Source: Candidatus Sulfobium mesophilum (lineage in GTDB: Bacteria; Nitrospirota; Thermodesulfovibrionia; Thermodesulfovibrionales; UBA6898). Taken from it: a DNA stretch of 49,977 nucleotides. Below, one piece after another: positions 15,819-21,762 of this stretch. The number at the start of each line of letters is the position of its first letter. The stretch's first letter is position 1. A program made the position numbers and the translations under genes. The stretch lies in contig OUUY01000130.1 of NCBI GenBank assembly GCA_900302705.1, positions 1 through 49,977 on the forward strand, written 5' to 3'. The notes below the pieces were generated by a model. The model was not told the DNA's origin, did not search any database, and worked only from the letters and a program-made list of their open reading frames with translations.

Positions 15819-15836
15819 CTATGATTTATATCATAA
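15819..15836 (-). promoter_or_regulatory. CRP/FNR-type operator and promoter of the octaheme cytochrome
   Basis: CTATGATTTATATCATAA (plus-strand reading) has TATGA-N6-TCATA arms. On the minus strand a -10-like CATAAT (15793-15798) follows after exactly 20 bp, the geometry of a class II CRP/FNR-activated promoter with the site centred near -41.5. The same site and spacing occur before the DUF2249 gene (47646-47663). Confidence 0.62.
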
Positions 15837-15926
15837 TCAAGATGGGATCAAAGTCAATCTGAGATCAAAATAATGTTTATCACGAAGAAGGAACGGTGAG
15901 CGCTACCGAACGGCCACCGAACGAAA

Positions 15927-15949
15927 AAGCGGGGAATTTATCCCCGCTT
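15927..15949 (-). terminator. Terminator of the ihfA-merR-tRNA-Pro transcript
   Basis: On the minus strand AAGCGGGGA and TCCCCGCTT form a 9-bp stem with a 5-nt loop followed by TTT and CGTTCGG, 35 bp past the tRNA 3' end. It is nearly identical to the element at 5543-5565. Confidence 0.8.
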
Positions 15950-15984
15950 CTAAAGATAACCCCATGATTTCTCAAAGGGTTGTA

Positions 15985-16061
15985 TGGTCGGGGCGACCTG
16001 ATTTGAACAGGCGACCACTCGCACCCCAAGCGAGTGCGCTACCAAGCTGCGCTACGCCCCG
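15985..16061 (-). tRNA. tRNA-Pro (GGG anticodon)
   Basis: 77 nt with an encoded CCA end. The acceptor stem pairs CGGGGCG with CGCCCCG, the anticodon stem is CTCGC/GCGAG with loop TTGGGGT giving anticodon GGG, and the T loop is GTTCAAATC. The gene begins one base after the merR stop codon, so it is probably processed from the ihfA-merR transcript. Confidence 0.96.
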
Positions 16062-16062
16062 G

Positions 16063-16458
16063 TTATTTCAATTGATCAAGAATCTCTTTGATTCTTTTCT
16101 TGACGAATCCAATAACTTCGGCGGGATTCTGGGAACTATTTATTTTCTTGTCGGGCGGTATCTCTGGTTCTACCGCTTTTAGCATGCCTTCACCGAATCT
16201 CTTTCTAACACCCTCTATTGTATATCTCTCCTGATACAGCATCTTCTTGATCTGCAATATCAGTTCGAGATCTTTCTTCACATATGCCCGCTGCCCTGCC
16301 TTGTTCTTCCTGGGCCTGAGGAAGTGGAATTCCGTCTCCCAGTATCTTAACACATACGGTTCCACGCCTGTTATCTTTCCCACCTCGCCGATCTTATAAA
16401 AGAGCTTATCGGGCAGCGGCAACGAGGTCTTGATATTGTCGGGAGCAGGTTTATGCAT
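16063..16458 (-). CDS. MerR-family transcriptional regulator
   Basis: 131 residues. The winged helix-turn-helix is clear ([24 protein letters not shown], residues 21-44 in part, then [32 protein letters not shown]). There is no C-terminal effector domain with conserved cysteines, so it is not a metal sensor of the classical kind. Its start overlaps the end of ihfA by 8 bp and the tRNA-Pro gene follows immediately, a compact ihfA-merR arrangement seen in several anaerobic lineages. Target genes are unknown. Confidence 0.92.
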   Translation of the reverse strand: MHKPAPDNIKTSLPLPDKLFYKIGEVGKITGVEPYVLRYWETEFHFLRPRKNKAGQRAYVKKDLELILQIKKMLYQERYTIEGVRKRFGEGMLKAVEPEIPPDKKINSSQNPAEVIGFVKKRIKEILDQLK

Positions 16459-16735
16459 TCAGTTTTTCGATCTCTTCCTTAAGCTGGTTGCTCACCCTGA
16501 AAGTTATCACCCGCCTGGGCGTAATTTCAAGGTCCTGGCCTGTCTTGGGGTTCCTGCCCCTTCGGGCCATTTTTTTTCTAACATTAAATGTGCCGAAGCC
16601 CGAGATTTTTATTGACTCTCCTTCCGCAAAGGTCAGCTTCATCGTCTCAAAAAGAATCTCGACAATATCCTGGGCCTCCTTCTTAGACAGACCTACCTTC
16701 TCAAAAATTGCGTCAACAAGATCGGCTTTTGTCAT
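16451..16735 (-). CDS. ihfA: Integration host factor alpha subunit
   Basis: 94 residues of the HU/IHF family: MTKADLVDAIFEKVGLSKKEA at the N-terminus in part, the beta-arm sequence GFGTFNVRKKMARRGRNPKTG and ITPRRVITFRVSNQLKE. Length and arm sequence fit IHF-alpha. IHF bends DNA and assists sigma-54 promoters and recombination; a candidate sigma-54 promoter and an NtrC-type activator occur in this window. A consensus promoter lies just upstream (16765-16793). HU is the alternative call. Confidence 0.9.
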   Translation of the reverse strand: MTKADLVDAIFEKVGLSKKEAQDIVEILFETMKLTFAEGESIKISGFGTFNVRKKMARRGRNPKTGQDLEITPRRVITFRVSNQLKEEIEKLNA

Positions 16736-16764
16736 CGTACCTCTCCGCTAAAGGAATTTTCTTA

Positions 16765-16793
16765 ATTATATTAAGGAGATAGCTTCTTGTCAA
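16765..16793 (-). promoter_or_regulatory. Consensus sigma-70 promoter of ihfA
   Basis: On the minus strand: TTGACA (16788-16793), a 17-bp spacer, TATAAT (16765-16770). This is a perfect match and ends 30 bp before the ihfA start. It should drive ihfA, merR and tRNA-Pro. Confidence 0.85.
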
Positions 16794-16813
16794 GAAGATT
16801 TTAGTTTAATTAT

Positions 16814-16843
16814 AAATAGCTAAATTAATTTAATCGGCTATTT
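16814..16843. promoter_or_regulatory. Inverted repeat between ihfA and the UbiD gene
   Basis: AAATAGC (16814-16820) and GCTATTT (16837-16843) form 7-bp arms around a 16-bp AT-rich centre. It lies just upstream of the UbiD gene's -35 region and may be an operator. Confidence 0.3.
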
Positions 16844-16871
16844 TCAACTTCTTTGGCTATGCTATTATAAT
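16843..16871 (+). promoter_or_regulatory. Promoter of the UbiD-family gene
   Basis: TATAAT at 16866-16871 with a weak TTTCAA about 17 bp upstream, 25 bp before the start codon. The ribosome site AGGAGG is at 16884-16889. Confidence 0.55.
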
Positions 16872-16896
16872 TATTTATCGGCCAGGAGGAAGCAAT

Positions 16897-18360
16897 ATGT
16901 CATATAAAGATTTAAGGGACTTCATAAAAGTGCTTGATAACAAAGGCCATCTTGTGCGAATTAAAGCTGAGGTGGACCCGCTTCTTGAAATAACTGAAAT
17001 TACAGACCGCATGTGCAAATCGCCCGGTGGCGGCAAGGCGCTTTTTTTTGAGAAAGTTAAAGGTTCTCCCTTTCCGATAGTCACAAACCTTTTCGGATCT
17101 TTCGAGCGAATGTGCCTCTCACTTGAAGTCGACAAGCTTGATGACATAGCACACAGGATTGAGGACCTCCTTAACCAGGCTCCGCCCAAGAGTCTTATCG
17201 AAAAGCTTTCTCTTCTGCCCAAACTGGTAGAATTTTCCAAGTACTTCCCAAAGAAGGTTAAGACGGCGCCTTGTCAGGAGGTAGTTGAGAAGGAAAATCC
17301 GGACCTGAGCAAAATCCCTGTCCTGAAATGCTGGCCCCACGATGGTCAGCCGGATGATGAAGGCCGTTTTATTACCTTGCCTATGGTCTTTACGAAAGAC
17401 CCGGAGACTGGTCGTCCCAACTGTGGAATGTACAGGATACATATATATGACAGAAAAACTACAGGCATGCACTGGCATATCCATAAAGACGGTGCCAGAC
17501 ACTATGACAAATACAGTCGGCTTGGCAAACGCATGCCGGCTGCTATCGCAGTGGGGAGCGACCCGGCCGTGATTTATGCATCAAGCGCCCCGCTTCCGGA
17601 GGCCGTTGACGAGATGGTCTTTGCAGGGTTTCTCAGAAGGTCCCCTGTGGAGATGGTAAAGTGCATCACCTCAGACATAGAAGTCCCCGCAAATAGCGAA
17701 CTGGTGATCGAAGGATATATTGATCCCGGTGAAACCCGGACAGAAGGTCCATTCGGAGACCATACGGGTTTTTATTCCCCTGCCGAGCCCTATCCTGTGT
17801 TTCATGTGACCTGCATAACACACCGCAGGGACATGATCTATCCGGCCACTATCGTAGGGAAGCCCCCGATGGAAGACTGTTACATGGGGAAGGCCACTGA
17901 ACGCATCTTCCTGCCACTCATCCGTCTCGACTTTCCGGAGATAAAGGATATTAATCTGCCGATGGAAGGGGTCTTTCACAACTTCGCGATCATCTCTATT
18001 AAGAAAAGCTATCCGGGTCACGCAAAAAAGATCATTAACGGCCTATGGGGAAAGGGACAGATGATGTTCGCAAAACTACTCATAGTGGTTGACGACGACG
18101 TCGATGTCCAGGACCTCTCATACACAGCCTGGAGGGTACTCAATAATGTCGACTGGAAGCGCGACACAGTGTTTGCCGACGGCCCCCTGGACGCGCTCGA
18201 CCACGCCGCGAACTGGCCACGGTACGGCTCCAAGATGGGAATCGACGCAACAAGGAAAACACGTGAGGAAGGCATGATGAGGGACTGGCCTGAAGAGATA
18301 TTCATGTCCGAGGAGATTAAAAAGCTGGTCGACTCGAGATGGAAGGAGTACGGCTTGTAA
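16897..18360 (+). CDS. UbiD-family prenylated-FMN-dependent decarboxylase
   Basis: 487 residues, the usual length of UbiD enzymes. Family motifs include NLFGSFERMCLSL near the N-terminus, NCGMYRIHIYDRKTTGMHWH with the conserved Arg, and RTEGPFGDHTGFY carrying the catalytic Glu region, then TERIFLPLIRLDFPEIKDI. Members decarboxylate aromatic or alpha,beta-unsaturated acids with prFMN supplied by UbiX; in anaerobes they often act in ubiquinone or futalosine-menaquinone synthesis. No UbiX gene or other quinone gene is nearby, so the pathway is inferred only. Own promoter, strong ribosome site, monocistronic. Confidence 0.9.
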   Translation: MSYKDLRDFIKVLDNKGHLVRIKAEVDPLLEITEITDRMCKSPGGGKALFFEKVKGSPFPIVTNLFGSFERMCLSLEVDKLDDIAHRIEDLLNQAPPKSLIEKLSLLPKLVEFSKYFPKKVKTAPCQEVVEKENPDLSKIPVLKCWPHDGQPDDEGRFITLPMVFTKDPETGRPNCGMYRIHIYDRKTTGMHWHIHKDGARHYDKYSRLGKRMPAAIAVGSDPAVIYASSAPLPEAVDEMVFAGFLRRSPVEMVKCITSDIEVPANSELVIEGYIDPGETRTEGPFGDHTGFYSPAEPYPVFHVTCITHRRDMIYPATIVGKPPMEDCYMGKATERIFLPLIRLDFPEIKDINLPMEGVFHNFAIISIKKSYPGHAKKIINGLWGKGQMMFAKLLIVVDDDVDVQDLSYTAWRVLNNVDWKRDTVFADGPLDALDHAANWPRYGSKMGIDATRKTREEGMMRDWPEEIFMSEEIKKLVDSRWKEYGL

Positions 18361-18470
18361 TAATTTTTATATATACAGGAGAAACAGTCTTTTCGCTCTT
18401 CTGGTCCCGAAAGCTTCGGGAAAGCTGCTCAAAGACATTTCACCCCTGTAATTCTGCCTGTAAGGTAATA

Positions 18471-18540
18471 TTTGTCATTGTCCGGCTTGACCAAATTCCT
18501 CAAACACATGGATTCCCGGATCAAGTCGGGGAATGACAAA
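18471..18540. repeat. MITE/REP-like imperfect inverted repeat
   Basis: The ends TTTGTCATTGTCCGGCTTGA and (reverse complement of the right end) TTTGTCATTCCCCGACTTGA match at 17 of 20 positions around a 30-bp centre that includes GGATTCCCGGATCAAGTC. Sequences of the type TCATTCCCCGACTTGATC are dispersed repeats in many genomes. Weaker inverted similarity continues outward (about 18448-18575). It fills the gap between the UbiD and holin-like genes. Confidence 0.55.
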
Positions 18541-18606
18541 ATACAAATGGCAGTATATGCAGAGTAATTAATTGAAATTAAGAATATTTCGGTACTATAG
18601 AGTTAA

Positions 18607-18978
18607 ATGGAAATGTTAATCAAGTGGCTTATTAACACCATCGCGATTATGCTCGCGATAAAATGGGTACCCGGCATTGCCTATAGCGGGGCATGGTGGG
18701 GAATACTCATCGTTGGTATAATATTTGGTTTCGTCAATACCTTCATACGTCCTTTTATTAAACTTTTCACTTTGCCGCTACTGATATTTTCTCTGGGACT
18801 GTTCACCTTCGTTATAAACGCACTAATGCTCATGCTCACATCGTGGCTTTCAGGAGAGTTTAATCTCGGTTTTCACGTGGAAGGGTTCAAGGCAGCCTTC
18901 TGGGGGGCCCTGGTGATAAGCCTCGTAAGTATGATCCTTTCCTGCCTGATGCCCTCTGAAGAAATATCCCGAAACTAG
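18607..18978 (+). CDS. Phage-holin-4-2/YvlD-family membrane protein
   Basis: 123 residues with four predicted membrane segments and the YvlD pattern: LINTIAIMLAIKWVPGI, GIIFGFVNTFIRPFIKLFTLPL, GLFTFVINALMLMLTSWL and a final span GALVISLVSMILSCL. Despite the family name these are chromosomal inner-membrane proteins with no proven lytic role. No phage gene is nearby. The ribosome site is weak. Confidence 0.88.
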   Translation: MEMLIKWLINTIAIMLAIKWVPGIAYSGAWWGILIVGIIFGFVNTFIRPFIKLFTLPLLIFSLGLFTFVINALMLMLTSWLSGEFNLGFHVEGFKAAFWGALVISLVSMILSCLMPSEEISRN

Positions 18979-19047
18979 GACTTTCTGACTGCGTGAATCA
19001 GCCGATAGCAGGACAACGTGGCTCCCGGGAATCAGCAACTATCCGCA

Positions 19048-19956
19048 TCACGGCGGGCATTTGGCGCAGACCGAAGTAAAGAGCGCCGTACTCAGATATC
19101 TGTCCCCCCTGTCAGGCAGTATGACGACTACCCTCCCCTTCCCCATCTTTTCAGCAATTTTCAGCGCTCCGAAAACAGCCGCCCCGCTGCTCATGCCGAC
19201 AAAAAGACCTTCTCTGAGGGCAAGCAGCCTTGTAGTATCGAATGCCTCATCATCGTTGACGCTTATTTTACCATCCAGCGCCGCTTCGTTATAAATCTTC
19301 GGCACTATGGATTCCTTCATATTCTTAAGCCCCTGCACCCTGTGTCCGAGCGGAGGTTCGACACCAACAATCTTTATACCCGCCCTGAACTCCTTCAGTC
19401 TCTTCCCGGCACCCATAAGCGTGCCCGTTGTCCCCATGCCTGCGACAAACACGTCTATGTCTCCGCCGGCCTGCACGATAATTTCCTTTCCGGTAGTCTC
19501 GTAGTGGGCCTTCACATTAGACTGGTTGTCAAACTGATTAGGCATAAAATATTTGCCGGGCGACTCATCCATTATCTTATGCGCCAGTCTTATCGCGCCA
19601 TCAGTCCCTTCCTTCCCCGGGCTGAGCACAAGCTCGGCGCCAAAGGCCTCCAGGATTTTTCTGCGTTCGAGACTTACGCATTCAGGCATAACAAGTTTTA
19701 CCCTGTACCCTTTTGCCGCGCCTACCATGGCAAGCCCTATGCCTGTATTGCCTGACGTTGCCTCAAGGACGGTATCTCCTTTTTTTATGAGGCCGGACTT
19801 TTCAGCGTCCCTGATCATATAAAACGCAATACGGTCTTTAACGGAGCCGCCGGGGTTATTTCCCTCAAGTTTGGCCAACACAGTCACATGCGTATTGCTG
19901 TTGATGGTCTCAAGCTTTATGAGAGGAGTATTGCCTATACATTCAAGGACACCCAT
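19048..19956 (-). CDS. Cysteine synthase (O-acetylserine sulfhydrylase, CysK/CysM type)
   Basis: 302 residues. [10 protein letters not shown] opens the fold; the PLP lysine is in [10 protein letters not shown], the substrate loop is [13 protein letters not shown], and the phosphate-binding loop is [24 protein letters not shown] lies near the C-terminus, which ends in CAKCPP. The enzyme makes cysteine from O-acetylserine and sulfide (or thiosulfate/phosphoserine for some CysM enzymes). The ATG at 19956 follows GGGAGG by 5 nt; the GTG at 19962 overlaps that site and is rejected. No serine acetyltransferase is nearby. The two C-terminal cysteines are unusual and might be redox-active or bind metal. 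Confidence 0.92.
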   Translation of the reverse strand: MGVLECIGNTPLIKLETINSNTHVTVLAKLEGNNPGGSVKDRIAFYMIRDAEKSGLIKKGDTVLEATSGNTGIGLAMVGAAKGYRVKLVMPECVSLERRKILEAFGAELVLSPGKEGTDGAIRLAHKIMDESPGKYFMPNQFDNQSNVKAHYETTGKEIIVQAGGDIDVFVAGMGTTGTLMGAGKRLKEFRAGIKIVGVEPPLGHRVQGLKNMKESIVPKIYNEAALDGKISVNDDEAFDTTRLLALREGLFVGMSSGAAVFGALKIAEKMGKGRVVVILPDRGDRYLSTALFTSVCAKCPP

Positions 19957-20084
19957 CTTCACCTCCCTGCGTCAATTATCGAATATAACAGATTTCCCCC
20001 CGGAGTTGAAAGACATAAACACAGGTTGACCTTGGCAAAACTTGATGATACCCTTTAATAAACTCAACACAAGGAGGTACTTCA

Positions 20085-20282
20085 ATGTTTCATAAAGAAG
20101 ACAATAACGGTGCGGCAGTTCTCATATCGTTTCTGGTAGGCGGAATTGTCGGGGCTGGTCTGGCGCTTTTGTTTGCCCCTTATTCAGGCAGAAAAATGAG
20201 AGGCAAGATTGCCGATATGGCGGAAGATGTAAGGGACTACGCCGCAGACTATACCAGCAAAATCAAGGATAAGGTTTCCTAA
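20085..20282 (+). CDS. YtxH-domain small membrane protein
   Basis: 65 residues: one membrane segment (AAVLISFLVGGIVGAGLALL) followed by the YtxH signature FAPYSGRKMRGKI and an amphipathic helix. The ribosome site AAGGAGG is strong. YtxH proteins are stress-associated in Firmicutes; function here is unknown. A weak promoter (TTGACC at 20026, -10-like TACCCT at 20049) lies upstream. Confidence 0.88.
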   Translation: MFHKEDNNGAAVLISFLVGGIVGAGLALLFAPYSGRKMRGKIADMAEDVRDYAADYTSKIKDKVS

Positions 20283-20399
20283 CAGGCTCTATTTTTCCGG
20301 AATGCTCAGAACAGGATGTACTTGAGAATTCAGGAGGGCACACTTCCGGGGCGGTAGATATCAGCCGTCATAAAATTGCGTGTATTTTTTCTCGGTTTC

Positions 20400-20429
20400 T
20401 TGACAGGGGAAAGAATAGCATGCTAACCT
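20400..20429 (+). promoter_or_regulatory. Candidate promoter upstream of the cold-shock gene
   Basis: A perfect TTGACA (20400-20405), an 18-bp spacer and a poor -10, TAACCT (20424-20429). Transcripts from here would meet the terminator hairpin at 20461 before reaching the cold-shock gene. Confidence 0.4.
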
Positions 20430-20460
20430 AAAAAGGAATTTTGGAAGTTTTTGCGATTGT

Positions 20461-20496
20461 AAGGCCACAAAGACTTTTGACTTTGTGGCCTTTTTT
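20461..20496 (+). terminator. Strong Rho-independent terminator just upstream of the cold-shock gene
   Basis: AAGGCCACAAAG and CTTTGTGGCCTT form a 12-bp perfect stem with an 8-nt loop, followed by TTTTTTCTT. It ends 45 bp before the cold-shock start codon and 180 bp after ytxH, so it may end the ytxH transcript or act as a leader attenuator. Confidence 0.85.
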
Positions 20497-20540
20497 CTTG
20501 CTGCCTTCTAAGATTTAGTTTACAGATAAGGAGGTAGAAA

Positions 20541-20741
20541 ATGGCACAAGGAACCGTGAAGTGGTTTAACGACAGCAAAGGGTTCGGGTTCATTACTGCA
20601 GAAGACAACACCGATGTATTTGTCCACCATACGTCTATCCAGGGCAATGGCTTTAAGAGTCTTGCCGAAGGTGACAAGGTCAGTTTTGATATCGAAAAAG
20701 GTCCGAAAGGCCCCAAGGCTATAAACGTCGTAAAACTGTAA
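20541..20741 (+). CDS. Cold-shock protein, CspA family
   Basis: 66 residues of the cold-shock domain with both RNA-binding motifs: KGFGFI (RNP1) and VFVHHTSI (RNP2). It binds single-stranded RNA/DNA and melts RNA structure in the cytoplasm. The ribosome site AAGGAGG is strong. The leader contains a terminator-like hairpin, and a UUCG hairpin follows the stop codon. Confidence 0.96.
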   Translation: MAQGTVKWFNDSKGFGFITAEDNTDVFVHHTSIQGNGFKSLAEGDKVSFDIEKGPKGPKAINVVKL

Positions 20742-20752
20742 TGCAAAAAAAC

Positions 20753-20778
20753 GATGCCCCTTCTTCGGAAGGGGCGTC
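20753..20778. terminator. UUCG hairpin after the cold-shock gene
   Basis: GATGCCCCTTC-TTCG-GAAGGGGCGTC is an 11-bp stem with the very stable TTCG tetraloop. The plus-strand tail is not T-rich, but on the minus strand seven T residues follow, so it works best as a minus-strand or bidirectional terminator. Confidence 0.65.
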
Positions 20779-20793
20779 CCCTTTGAGAGGGCC

Positions 20794-21150
20794 ATGAATA
20801 ACAAAATAAACTCAGCTCGTACCGGTAAGATTCAACAGAGGATTGATGCAGGCTCAATGGCGGATCACTTTCCAGAGGTTGCAGGCATCGACATCAGTAT
20901 GACATATAATCAAAAGGGGATAAGATCGCTGCTCCGGACCTTCAGTTTCTCTCCTTCAAGCTATGCCTATTTCAAGGTGGACTGCCTGTGCAAGGACTGT
21001 AACGGCGGCGGGTTCGATCTCACGCAGGTGATAACGGGTATGATCAGAAACCGCAGGAAGGCGACGAAAGGGGAACTCAGCTGCCTTGGTGAAGGGCCCG
21101 CAGCCGACCACTCGGCGGTTGTGTATGAAGTTGCCATCCGCTACACATAA
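20794..21150 (+). CDS. Conserved hypothetical protein with CxCxxC cluster
   Basis: 118 residues, no signal peptide or membrane span. It has a cluster DCLCKDCNGGGFDLT, then GMIRNRRKATKGELSCLGEG and a strand-rich C-terminus (YEVAIRYT). The spaced cysteines could bind a metal. It reads as a real protein and I have the impression of similar short proteins in Nitrospirota and deltaproteobacterial genomes, but I cannot name a family. It is convergent with the surA-like gene, whose stop codon is 12 bp away. Confidence 0.7.
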   Translation: MNNKINSARTGKIQQRIDAGSMADHFPEVAGIDISMTYNQKGIRSLLRTFSFSPSSYAYFKVDCLCKDCNGGGFDLTQVITGMIRNRRKATKGELSCLGEGPAADHSAVVYEVAIRYT

Positions 21151-21162
21151 GAGTTGTATCCG

Positions 21163-21684
21163 CTACTTATCTGGTTTGAGCTGCGTCCTGATATACGCAT
21201 TTTTTCTGAGTTCTTTAAGCATCTCTTTTAGCTTGACGTTTAGGTCTTTTTCGGTGAGGTACTGCTCTATTTCTTCTCGGGAATCTTCATAGCCCTTGCC
21301 GCGAAATTTGTCCTCATTGGCCGCATAGAATTCTTCAATATCCTTCTCACCCACCCTTATAAAGGCCCTGAGCTTAAGATCAATATATTCATTCAGCATC
21401 TCATCCCTGGATGGCGCTTCTATGCTATACTTCTTCGCCTCTCTCAGGAGCAGCAGCCTGTTAATCATCGTATTCAGGACCTCGTCCTCGGTGGTGTCGG
21501 GGGTAAGCTTTTTTGTATTGTTGAACTGCGCCTGAAACTCACTGAGAGTTATCGCCTGGTCGTTGACGGATGCAATTACCCTGTCGTAAATCTCCGCACC
21601 GGAAGACGTGCAAAGCGAAAAGTAAAAAGTGAAAAGTAAAATAACAACAATTATTAAACGCATATCCGTTCTCATCGTTTTCAC
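21163..21684 (-). CDS. SurA N-terminal-domain periplasmic chaperone-like protein
   Basis: 173 residues: signal peptide, then the SurA-N pattern EIYDRVIASVNDQAITLSEF and NTMINRLLLLREAKKY, with a helical C-terminus. The parvulin (PPIase) domain of full SurA is absent, so any role would be as a holdase for outer-membrane proteins in the periplasm. It is the last gene after bamA-like, 78 bp downstream, which fits outer-membrane assembly. The start is uncertain: GTG 21684 (with AAAGG upstream), ATG 21675 or ATG 21663. The signal peptide is coded by near-tandem TTTTACTTTTCAC units. Confidence 0.8.
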   Translation of the reverse strand: MKTMRTDMRLIIVVILLFTFYFSLCTSSGAEIYDRVIASVNDQAITLSEFQAQFNNTKKLTPDTTEDEVLNTMINRLLLLREAKKYSIEAPSRDEMLNEYIDLKLRAFIRVGEKDIEEFYAANEDKFRGKGYEDSREEIEQYLTEKDLNVKLKEMLKELRKNAYIRTQLKPDK

Positions 21685-21762
21685 AGTACACCTTTCACAT
21701 TACACTTGACCACTTTTTTTGCGTTAGGTTTTCCGCCATTCACTATTCACCGTTCACTTTCT

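Noticed and set aside
15985-16061. tRNA-Pro as an integration site for a mobile element
   Set aside because: No integrase and no repeated tRNA 3' end found nearby; the tRNA is followed directly by its terminator.
15964-16182. Plus-strand ORF with [14 protein letters not shown] sequence
   Set aside because: It is the well-known false ORF made by reading across a tRNA gene on the opposite strand; it also overlaps merR.
18607-18978. Holin-like gene as sign of a prophage
   Set aside because: It is the chromosomal YvlD type; no phage structural, lysis or integrase genes are present.
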